Positions 1 to 5,905 of a DNA stretch of 64,000 bases are shown here, in pieces. Position numbers and translations under genes: made by a program. The notes beneath the pieces were generated by a model. That model saw nothing but the letters and a program-made list of their open reading frames with translations, did no database searches and was not told the origin of the DNA. Position 1 is the first letter of the stretch, and the number at the start of each line of letters is the position of its first letter. This stretch comes from Selenomonadales bacterium 4137-cl (GTDB lineage Bacteria > Bacillota > Negativicutes > Sporomusales > UBA7701): contig JAUOZS010000001.1 of the NCBI GenBank assembly GCA_032334055.1, positions 2,330,501 through 2,394,500 on the forward strand, written 5' to 3'.

Positions 1-43
1 CGGTGGGTTTTAGTGGTTATGTTTCTGGAAGGAGGGATTTCCA

Positions 44-160
44 ATGGGCCGAGGGTTAGGCAGTTTCGGCGGTTGCGGCAACAGCGGGGTTGTGGTCGTT
101 ATCATCATCATCATCCTGCTGTTGCTTTTCACGGGTGAAGGCGAAAACGGTCTGTTCTGA
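44..160 (+). CDS. Tiny Gly-rich single-helix membrane protein (38 aa)
   Basis: A 38-residue frame starts at ATG 44 behind a strong GGAAGGAGGG site at 27-36 and ends at TGA 158. Residues 1-15 are rich in Gly with one Cys. Residues 16-29 are an unbroken run of Val, Ile, Leu and Phe forming one short helix, and the tail is short and acidic. This layout (Gly-rich head, single hydrophobic helix, under 40 residues) is like the YjcZ-type small sporulation proteins of Firmicutes. The family link is pattern-based inference; the ribosome site and composition argue that the gene is real. Confidence 0.6.
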   Translation: MGRGLGSFGGCGNSGVVVVIIIIILLLLFTGEGENGLF

Positions 161-322
161 GTTTTGTCAGCTACCGACCGCATGTCAGCAAGAAGGTTGG
201 TTTTCCGATGTCCAGTTTCCTGCGGAAGGGGTCTCAGTCGTCTGGCTGGGGCCCCTTGCCTCGTTACTGGGATCGATCAGCCTGCCGGCAAGGTGACCGC
301 GGGGCGGCAGGAGTCAGGCGCG

Positions 323-358
323 AAAAAAAACTCCCTCGCCCACTGGCAAGGGAGTTTT
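323..358 (-). terminator. Rho-independent terminator of the zinc-ribbon gene
   Basis: Ten-base stem AAAACTCCCT/AGGGAGTTTT at 327-336 and 349-358. On the minus strand it is followed by a run of eight T, as expected for the gene ending at 365. Confidence 0.8.
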
Positions 359-364
359 GCTCTC

Positions 365-664
365 CTAGTATCGTCTGTTGTTTTGACTGTAGCAGTCGCG
401 GCAGTAAACGGGACGGTCCTGGCTCGGGCGAAAGGGGACTTGGGTTTTTACGCCGCAGGTGGCGCAGGTGGCGTCGAACATTTCCCGCTGCTGGTAGTTG
501 CCGCCACGGCCGCCGCTGTTCTGCTGTTTGCGGGCCGCCCGACACTCGGGGCAACGTCCCGGTTCGTTGGTGAACCCTTTCTCGGCGAAGAAGTCTTGCT
601 CGGCTGCGGTGAAGACGAATTCGGCGCCGCAATCGCGGCAGGACAGTGTTTTGTCTTGGTTCAT
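365..664 (-). CDS. Double zinc-ribbon protein (99 aa)
   Basis: The protein carries four CxxC knuckles: Cys9/12 pair with Cys38/41, and Cys67/70 pair with Cys88/91, giving two zinc ribbons joined by a Gln/Gly/Arg-rich linker at about 45-62. It resembles the probable zinc-ribbon (zf-trcl) and CxxC-x17-CxxC families common in Firmicutes, whose role is unknown. The start is fixed by AGGAGG eight bases upstream. It is a single gene with its own sigma-A type promoter, a leader of about 110 nt and its own terminator. Nucleic-acid or protein binding is inference from the fold only. Confidence 0.8.
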   Translation of the reverse strand: MNQDKTLSCRDCGAEFVFTAAEQDFFAEKGFTNEPGRCPECRAARKQQNSGGRGGNYQQREMFDATCATCGVKTQVPFRPSQDRPVYCRDCYSQNNRRY

Positions 665-779
665 ATGGATATGGCCTCCTCAATTGTTTTACCCAAATAG
701 TTGATGGAGAATGCTCATTGGGCTTCCCTCTTGAGAAGGTCTAATGAAAATTCAACGGGCCTACTGTATGGGCTCTTAT

Positions 780-808
780 ACTATATCCTTCATCGGGCAG
801 GATGTCAA
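780..808 (-). promoter_or_regulatory. Sigma-A type promoter of the zinc-ribbon gene
   Basis: On the minus strand TTGACA (808-803), a 17-base spacer and TATAGT (785-780) match the vegetative consensus almost perfectly. The predicted leader to ATG 664 is about 110 nt. The rest of 665-978 is AT-rich and shows no gene. Confidence 0.75.
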
Positions 809-865
809 GGAAATTTTTAATATTATTAAGTTAATGGGTTGGGTATATTAATATGAAAAGATCGT

Positions 866-894
866 TTGCCGGGATTGTTTTAATAGTGTAAAAT
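866..894 (+). promoter_or_regulatory. Sigma-A type promoter of the 979-1758 gene group
   Basis: TTGCCG (866-871), a 17-base spacer and TAAAAT (889-894) lie about 80 bases upstream of the start at 979, inside an AT-rich stretch. Confidence 0.55.
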
Positions 895-978
895 ATATAT
901 GAGGAATTTCCGAAAAAAATCAGGTTTTAACGACGGATTTGAATGCCTTACGGCTCATCCGCCGGGGAGGTGGTATCT

Positions 979-1143
979 ATGAGTACAACGGGGAGCAGAG
1001 TGACGATATTTCTGATGTCCTGCGAGGATCTCGAAAGAATGTTGACAGCCAAATACGGCAAAAAGCTGATGGCTGTGAATCAGGCCCGCCTGGCCAGGCA
1101 GAATGAGCGACGGACGAAATGGCTGGGTAATGCTAAATATTGA
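979..1143 (+). CDS. Hypothetical small basic protein (54 aa)
   Basis: I do not recognise this protein. The start at ATG 979 is preferred to ATG 943 because GGGGAGGTGG lies at 964-973. The protein has a short hydrophobic N-terminus (VTIFLMS) and a Lys/Arg-rich C-terminal half rich in Ala and Asn, probably helical. It is the first gene of a short cluster that leads to the nucleotidyltransferase-like and omega genes, and the next frame (1130) overlaps its end by 14 bases. Confidence 0.5.
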   Translation: MSTTGSRVTIFLMSCEDLERMLTAKYGKKLMAVNQARLARQNERRTKWLGNAKY

Positions 1144-1225
1144 AGTATGGCCTTCCGAAGACCGATCTATCGATGGCGAAAGGGTCGCCCAAGCCAGGCT
1201 GGAGACGGAAAGGGGTGCGGATTAG
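1130..1225 (+). CDS. Possible 31-aa acidic peptide, or upstream part of the next gene
   Basis: ATG 1130 opens a 31-residue frame rich in Glu and Arg that ends at TAG 1223. It overlaps the preceding gene and lies in the same frame as the gene starting at GTG 1229, only one sense codon (TCG) away. It could be a coupling peptide, or the N-terminus of a longer protein interrupted by an amber codon. No good ribosome site is visible. Its reality is uncertain. Confidence 0.3.
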   Translation: MLNIEVWPSEDRSIDGERVAQARLETERGAD

Positions 1226-1228
1226 TCG

Positions 1229-1507
1229 GTGAAGACTCACGCGGAGATTGTTGCTGTGTTGCGGGCAAGGGAAGGTGCTTTAAAAGCCGAGTTTGGGATT
1301 ACCGATATGGGTCTCGTTTCAACACAGGCTCACTATAATCCGGTTTCCAGTGTCTGCTTATTTGTGAGCGGGTTGGAGCCCGAGGGTTTTGGGCGGTTAG
1401 AATCCTACCTTACCACGGAGTTGGGCTTGGCCGTCAAGGTGATAGAGAAGGCTAAAGCCAACGGGAGCTTCCGGTATGTGTTTACCCGCCCTGACCGCAG
1501 GCGGTAA
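1229..1507 (+). CDS. Degenerate MNT-type nucleotidyltransferase fold (92 aa)
   Basis: The order of elements matches minimal nucleotidyltransferases (MNT/MntA class): an N-terminal helix (EIVAVLRAREGALKAEFGI), a short strand where the GSxxRG signature is expected, a strand where the DxD metal site is expected, then a helix and an LG-x-x-V strand. Here the signature position reads STQAHYNP and the metal strand reads SVCLFVSG, so both catalytic motifs are missing. An inactive domain is therefore expected, perhaps a binding module. GTG 1229 is the chosen start; the ribosome site is weak. It sits 44 bp upstream of an omega paralogue. No HEPN partner is visible. The family assignment is by pattern. 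Confidence 0.5.
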   Translation: MKTHAEIVAVLRAREGALKAEFGITDMGLVSTQAHYNPVSSVCLFVSGLEPEGFGRLESYLTTELGLAVKVIEKAKANGSFRYVFTRPDRRR

Positions 1508-1551
1508 AATCCGGGATAACAAAAGCTGATTGTCGGCTTTAAGGAGGACAT

Positions 1552-1758
1552 ATGGTCAACCCGCCGCTGAATGCGTTACTGAAGAAGGTCGATTGCAAAT
1601 ATACCCTGGCGGTTTTTGCCGCTAAGCGGGCCCGCGAGATTACGGACGGAGACAGGGCACTTGTCGATAGCCATTCGAATAAGCCGGTTACAGTCGCGCT
1701 GGAGGAAGTAGCCCAGGACAAGGTTACGTATCAGCGGATCAAAACCGGTATTAAGTAG
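1552..1758 (+). CDS. rpoZ: RNA polymerase omega subunit paralogue (68 aa)
   Basis: The protein matches the omega core: a KVDxKYTLAVFAAKRAREITDG helix near residues 12-33 and SNKPVTVALEEVAQDKV near 42-58, the two most conserved blocks of RpoZ. A strong AAGGAGG site at 1541-1547 precedes ATG 1552. In Firmicutes the usual rpoZ lies between gmk and coaBC. Here the neighbours are small orphan proteins, so this is probably a second omega copy. A role in assembling or tuning RNA polymerase is known for the family; a specialised role here is inference. Confidence 0.8.
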   Translation: MVNPPLNALLKKVDCKYTLAVFAAKRAREITDGDRALVDSHSNKPVTVALEEVAQDKVTYQRIKTGIK

Positions 1759-1853
1759 TCGATGCTTGTTGGGGCGCAGCCAGGGTAAAACTAAGAAAAT
1801 GCGGGAAAGCTAGTATTACTTTGGCCGCGTATATTTGAGCTGGGAGGGGTATT

Positions 1854-2021
1854 ATGAAAGATGCGAGTGAGACTATGAGAGATGTTGCCGGGAAAGACCC
1901 GGGGGCTGTGGGCGAACCCGGGGGCGCCAAAAAAAAGAAAACTATCGATGAGATGATCGCGGAATTTAACAGAGACAACCCGGCAAAGAATCCAAAAAGG
2001 GTATACCGGGGTGTTTTTTAA
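1854..2021 (+). CDS. Hypothetical hydrophilic protein (55 aa)
   Basis: ATG 1854 follows a GGGAGGGG site at 1842-1849. The N-terminal half is acidic and rich in Gly and Pro, the middle has four Lys in a row, and residues 30-38 (TIDEMIAEF) look helical. I do not recognise a family. The good ribosome site and position before a terminator support a real gene. Confidence 0.5.
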   Translation: MKDASETMRDVAGKDPGAVGEPGGAKKKKTIDEMIAEFNRDNPAKNPKRVYRGVF

Positions 2022-2082
2022 TTTTCGGCAAGCGGCGCCGCGTAAAGACGCGAATGACGCATATTGATAAAGGAGCCGCGGT

Positions 2083-2138
2083 AAGACAAAAGGCTGCCAG
2101 GTTATTGCCTGGCAGCCTTTGCGCGCGGCGAACGGGGG
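2083..2138 (+). repeat. Terminator-containing direct repeat, copy 1
   Basis: A 56-base sequence identical to 4250-4305 except at one base (G at 2121, T at 4288). It holds a 13-bp hairpin, AAAGGCTGCCAGG/CCTGGCAGCCTTT, at 2089-2120, followed by a conserved flank CGCGCGGCGAACGGGGG. It acts at least as a terminator. Conservation beyond the hairpin is unusual. Confidence 0.8.
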
Positions 2139-2309
2139 GACGGTTTTCGGCAAGCGGGAGATGTCATATCATGAAATATGCTATCGTAATTTGAAGGAAT
2201 TTTCGCACTTTTAGACAATATCTTAGTAGAAACATTGTTTTGTTCGAGTCTGTTGCAAACCCCCAGGGGAAACCGGCCTAAGACAAGTTTTTTGATAGGA
2301 GAGAAGAAT

Positions 2310-3485
2310 ATGCTAAAGGTTTTTGTCGGCCATAGTGAAGATGCTTTGGCAACTTATGCGGTCAATGAGGTTGTTGAACAAGTCAAATCTTCTCTCGCCG
2401 GGGCTCAGCCACGAGCCGGCATAGTTTTTTGCTCGGTTGATTTCGACCATGCCGAGATATTGTCCGTCATCAGGGAGAACTTCCCTGCCATGGCTTTGGC
2501 GGGGTGCACTACGGACGGAGAGCTTTCTTCCGGGATAGGATTCGCGGAAGATTCGCTTATCCTGATGGTTTTCGTTTCGGACAAGCTGGAAATATGCGCC
2601 GGCGTCGGACGCGATGCGGCCCGTCGTGGCGGGGCGGCGGGGCGGGAGGCGGCGGCGACGGCGAGGGCAGGCCTTTCCCGCTATGTGAAGGAGGAGCGGT
2701 TCGCCATAATTCTGACTGATCCGCTTAACGCCGGGGTATCGGACATAGATAAGGGCATTCAGGAAGTTTTCGGACGGACGTTTCCGATCATAGGGGGCGC
2801 GTCGGCTGCGCACTCCAAGAAAAGGAAGACCTTCCAGTTTTATAACGGCGAGGTTTTGACCGACAGCGTGGTTATGCTCCTATTTGCCGGGCCGGTCGCT
2901 TTTTCCTGCGGGATAATGGGCGGCCATTCGCCCATGGGGCCCAAGGAGCCGGTGACGAAGGCCGAAGATAACGTGTTGTACCGTATTGGCGACCAGCCGG
3001 CTGTTGATTACTTTCACAAGTATATCGGCAACTACGATCTTTTCATGAATTACTGTTTGGCAGTGTATGAGCAAGATCGCGACAGCTTTTACGTGCGGAG
3101 CGCTCCGTTTTCCGATGTTGACAGAGGCACTGTGACTCTCAACGGCCGGGTGTCCAAGGGTGCCATGGTCCAGATCGGTACGGCGGATAAAAATAGCGTG
3201 ATCCGGTCCTGCAACGAGTCGATCCGCCGGGCGCTTGAAGCGTATCCCGGCGCTCGACCTGCCGCCGCTTTGTTCTTTTCCTGCGCCGGTCGCAAAATGA
3301 TAATGGGTACGCAGATAGTCCAAGAGTTGCAGACGGTGCAACGGCATTTGCCTGATATCCCTTTCGCGGGGTTTTATTGTTACGGCGAATTCGGCCCTTT
3401 GGAAAAGGGCAGTCCATACTTGTTCCACGGTACTACTTTTGTTACTCTGCTCCTGGGGGCGGCCGAGGAAGATGACGAGGGATAA
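2310..3485 (+). CDS. FIST-domain signal sensor (391 aa)
   Basis: FIST_N occupies about residues 25-215 (including AGCTTDGELSSG and IGGASAAHS) and FIST_C about 225-375 (including SCAGRKMIMG and FAGFYCYGEFGP). FIST proteins are cytoplasmic sensory modules thought to bind small ligands such as amino acids. The start ATG 2310 is preferred because of the ATAGGAGAG site at 2295-2303. The gene overlaps the following GGDEF gene by 14 bases, so sensor and cyclase are probably translationally coupled. The usual family length is about 380-400 residues. Confidence 0.85.
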   Translation: MLKVFVGHSEDALATYAVNEVVEQVKSSLAGAQPRAGIVFCSVDFDHAEILSVIRENFPAMALAGCTTDGELSSGIGFAEDSLILMVFVSDKLEICAGVGRDAARRGGAAGREAAATARAGLSRYVKEERFAIILTDPLNAGVSDIDKGIQEVFGRTFPIIGGASAAHSKKRKTFQFYNGEVLTDSVVMLLFAGPVAFSCGIMGGHSPMGPKEPVTKAEDNVLYRIGDQPAVDYFHKYIGNYDLFMNYCLAVYEQDRDSFYVRSAPFSDVDRGTVTLNGRVSKGAMVQIGTADKNSVIRSCNESIRRALEAYPGARPAAALFFSCAGRKMIMGTQIVQELQTVQRHLPDIPFAGFYCYGEFGPLEKGSPYLFHGTTFVTLLLGAAEEDDEG

Positions 3486-4194
3486 TTCGCCGAACTGTCC
3501 GCCAACGGAAGAGAATATCGATTATTTACGGCGGGAAAACCGCATTCTCAAGAAAAAGCTCGCCCGGAGCGAGGCTAATCGGGTGCTGTTGGAGGAAGCA
3601 CTGGTAAGCCATATAGAGGTTCTGAAAATCCGCAATGCCGAAATTGAGGAGTCCAGGGAGAGAATCCGCCAGTCGGAGGCTAAGTACAAGAACTTGGCTC
3701 TTTATGATTCGATAACCGGGTTGCCCAGCCGGATATTGTTTCAAGAGCGGCTAGCCCGCGCCCTCTTGCATGCAAAAAAGACCGAGGCTTCCGTTGCTCT
3801 ACTGTTTATCGATATCGACCATTTCAAAGCGGTTAACGATCGGGGGGGCCATGAGTCCGGCGACGCGGTGTTGCGGGAGACCGGGAAACGTATTGTCGCT
3901 TGCCTTCGCGAGGAGGATACCGCGGCCCGCTTTGGCGGTGATGAATTTGTGGTGTTGCTGGAGGATTTGCACGATAGGCAGTCGGCAATGAAGACGGGCG
4001 AAAGAGTAATGGCCGCCATGGCGGTGCCTTTCGAGGTCAACGGCGAGGCTTTTGCGGTGAGTATCAGCATCGGCATTAGCCTGTATCCTTGCGACGGCGA
4101 GGATATTGATTCTCTTTTGAAAAGTGCGGATGCGGCGATGTATGGGGTCAAACGGAAGGGCCGTAACGGCTTGCAGTTTTATCAGGGCGGCTAG
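3472..4194 (+). CDS. Diguanylate cyclase, GGDEF domain (240 aa)
   Basis: Residues 10-70 form a charged coiled coil that leads into a GGDEF domain at about 75-237. The active-site loop is intact (GGDEF at 155-159) and a product-inhibition I-site RxxD (REED, 146-149) lies five residues upstream, so synthesis of c-di-GMP with feedback inhibition is expected. It has no sensory domain of its own. The start ATG 3472 lies inside the end of the FIST gene, which suggests that FIST supplies the input. The protein is cytosolic. Confidence 0.88.
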   Translation: MTRDNSPNCPPTEENIDYLRRENRILKKKLARSEANRVLLEEALVSHIEVLKIRNAEIEESRERIRQSEAKYKNLALYDSITGLPSRILFQERLARALLHAKKTEASVALLFIDIDHFKAVNDRGGHESGDAVLRETGKRIVACLREEDTAARFGGDEFVVLLEDLHDRQSAMKTGERVMAAMAVPFEVNGEAFAVSISIGISLYPCDGEDIDSLLKSADAAMYGVKRKGRNGLQFYQGG

Positions 4195-4249
4195 TCTAGG
4201 CCCGCCTGACGGCGGACCTTTTCTGCGTTCGGATACAACGAGCCACCGC

Positions 4250-4305
4250 AAGACAAAAGGCTGCCAGGTTATTGCCTGGCAGCCTTTTCGCGCGGCGAAC
4301 GGGGG
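4250..4305. repeat. Terminator-containing direct repeat, copy 2
   Basis: Second copy of the 56-base repeat at 2083-2138 with one mismatch. Its hairpin lies between the convergent diguanylate cyclase and UGA-containing gene, so it can terminate both. Together the two copies bracket the FIST-GGDEF pair. Confidence 0.8.
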
Positions 4306-4312
4306 CGGGAGT

Positions 4313-4615
4313 TTACTTGTGCCCGGCAAAGCCCAGCAGGATGAGCTTGGTGCCGACTCCGCCGGTGACTACGTCGATGCGGGCGCTGGCGGCGCCGCGG
4401 ACGGCATGATGTACGTAAACGGACGCGCCGTCGATGTTTTGTTGTTCGTATTCGCCGAGCTCGGACGGTTCGGGTATGCCCCATCGCACGGATGGGATGT
4501 CTCGCGACTGAGCCCCGCCTCAACTGTAGCAGATCTGGCTGTCCAGGCCGACGGTGACGTTGTTGCCGCGTTCGGCGATGATCTTCTGCGCTTTCGGCGT
4601 CAATCTCAGTTTCAT
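4313..4615 (-). CDS. Probable selenoprotein, CC/Se-motif HesB-like protein (100 aa, Sec32)
   Basis: Translation from ATG 4615 behind GGGAGGAGGGG gives 31 codons, an in-frame TGA at 4522-4520, then 68 further codons to TAA 4315. Read through, the protein has an A-type (HesB-like) N-terminus (KLRLTPKAQKIIAERG), a Cys-Tyr-Ser-Sec-Gly-Gly motif at 29-34, PSV at 41-43, and a C-terminal beta segment (DGASVYVHH and GTKLILLGF). This is the layout of the CC/Se motif (seleno)protein family, in which homologues have Cys or Sec at this position. A hairpin right after TGA (4494-4516, GGGGCTC with GAG and CCC, loop containing GU) could be the SECIS element. It follows patB by 37 bp and is probably co-transcribed. 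Function is unknown. Confidence 0.82.
4494..4516 (-). promoter_or_regulatory. Candidate bacterial SECIS hairpin
   Basis: Starting three bases after the UGA codon, GGGGCTC can pair with GAG and CCC around the six-base loop AGUCGC; an alternative is GUC-GCGA-GAC. Bacterial SECIS elements lie directly 3' of UGA and expose a GU in the loop. The exact fold was not computed. Confidence 0.45.
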
Positions 4616-4652
4616 GTTTCCCCTCCTCCCTCTCGCTAAGCGGTTTTGCAGG

Positions 4653-5870
4653 TCAGCAGGCCCCACCGGTGTGCTTGCGGATGGCCTCGCTCATCCGCCG
4701 CAGGCCTTTTTCGACGATGGCCCTGGGCATGGCCAGGTTGAGGCGCACGAAGCCTTGCGCGTTGCCGACGAACAGGCCGTCGCCCCCTTCCAGCAGAACC
4801 CCGGCCTGATTGGCGAAAAACATCGGCAGGTCGTCGACCGCCGGCAGGGAACGGTTTAGATCGACCCAGGCCAGGTAGGTGGCCTCCGGTATCCGGCTGA
4901 CGGCGCCCGGTACGGTGGCGAAGTGGTCGGCGACCAGGCGGAAGTTGCCGTCGAGGTAGGCTTTCATCTGTTCCAGCCAGTCGCCGCCATGCTCGTAGGC
5001 GGCCTGGGTGGCCGCGAGCGAGAGCGGGTTGACGCAGCCGATGAGTTTGTCGTGGGCCGCCATTTGCCGGCGCACTTCGGGATCGCGGACGATGACGTTG
5101 GAGAACATCAGCCCGGCCATGTTGAAGGTTTTGCTGGCCGCCATGCAGGTGATGAGCCGGGGGTAATCGGGCATGACTTTGGCGGTGGGGATGTGTTTTT
5201 TGCCCTGGCGGATGACGTCGCAATGGATCTCGTCGGAGATGAGCCACAGGCCGTATTTCTCGGCGATGGCGCCGACCCGCTTTGTCTCCTCCTCCGTCCA
5301 CATGCGGCCGGTGGGGTTGTGGGGGTTGCACCACAGCAGGAGCTTAACGCCGGGGTCCGCCGCTTTGCGCTCCAGATCGTCAAAATCGATGGTGAACCAG
5401 CCGTTGTCGTTTTTGAGCGGCGAGCAGACCAGTTCGCGGTTGTTGAAGGTGGCGGCGTGCTTGAAGTAGCCGTAGGCCGGGGTGGTGATGAGGAGCTTTT
5501 CGTCCGGGGCCACCAGATCGCCGACCAGCTCGTAGAGCGCCGGGATGATGCCGGGCGTGAACACCAGTTGTTCTTGGGGGAAGCTCCAGTCGTACAGCCG
5601 GCGGCACCAGCCGGAAAGCGCCCCGTAGTAGGCGGTTTCGAACACCCGGCTGTAGCCGAAGATGCGCCGGTCGACCCGGTCTTTGATGGCCTGGCAGACC
5701 TCGGGCGGGGTGGCGAACTCCATGTCGGCAACCCACATGCGCACGAAGTCGTCGTCTTCATAGGGAAACTTCATGTCCGGGCCGGCGCGGAAGATATACT
5801 CCCGGAACCCGTCGGTGTTCATGGCGTTGGTGTGGCGGCGGTCGATGATTTCGTCGAAGTCGTATTTCAT
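4653..5870 (-). CDS. patB: PatB/MalY-type cystathionine beta-lyase/aminotransferase (405 aa)
   Basis: A fold-type I PLP enzyme: the Schiff-base Lys is K247 in AASKTFNMAGL, with the NPHNPTG cofactor loop near 182-188 and SDEIHCD near 212-218. The N-terminus (FDEIIDRRHTNAMNTD, then MWVADMEF) is typical of MalY/PatB C-S lyases that cleave cystathionine or cysteine conjugates. It is cytosolic. It lies 35 bp downstream of the BenE-like permease and 37 bp upstream of the selenoprotein candidate, in one apparent operon. A link to sulfur or selenium amino acids is inference. Confidence 0.88.
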   Translation of the reverse strand: MKYDFDEIIDRRHTNAMNTDGFREYIFRAGPDMKFPYEDDDFVRMWVADMEFATPPEVCQAIKDRVDRRIFGYSRVFETAYYGALSGWCRRLYDWSFPQEQLVFTPGIIPALYELVGDLVAPDEKLLITTPAYGYFKHAATFNNRELVCSPLKNDNGWFTIDFDDLERKAADPGVKLLLWCNPHNPTGRMWTEEETKRVGAIAEKYGLWLISDEIHCDVIRQGKKHIPTAKVMPDYPRLITCMAASKTFNMAGLMFSNVIVRDPEVRRQMAAHDKLIGCVNPLSLAATQAAYEHGGDWLEQMKAYLDGNFRLVADHFATVPGAVSRIPEATYLAWVDLNRSLPAVDDLPMFFANQAGVLLEGGDGLFVGNAQGFVRLNLAMPRAIVEKGLRRMSEAIRKHTGGAC

Positions 5871-5905
5871 CCTGCTTCTCCCCTATCCGGCCCGATTTTG
5901 GGCAT

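Noticed and set aside
1223..1225. TAG as a pyrrolysine codon
   Set aside because: No pylT, pylS or methylamine methyltransferase gene is in the window, and the sequence before the TAG does not match a known family. A plain stop is simpler.
4250..4305. Attachment site or insertion-sequence end
   Set aside because: No integrase or transposase is present and the repeat is mostly a terminator; I keep it only as a cassette-boundary observation.
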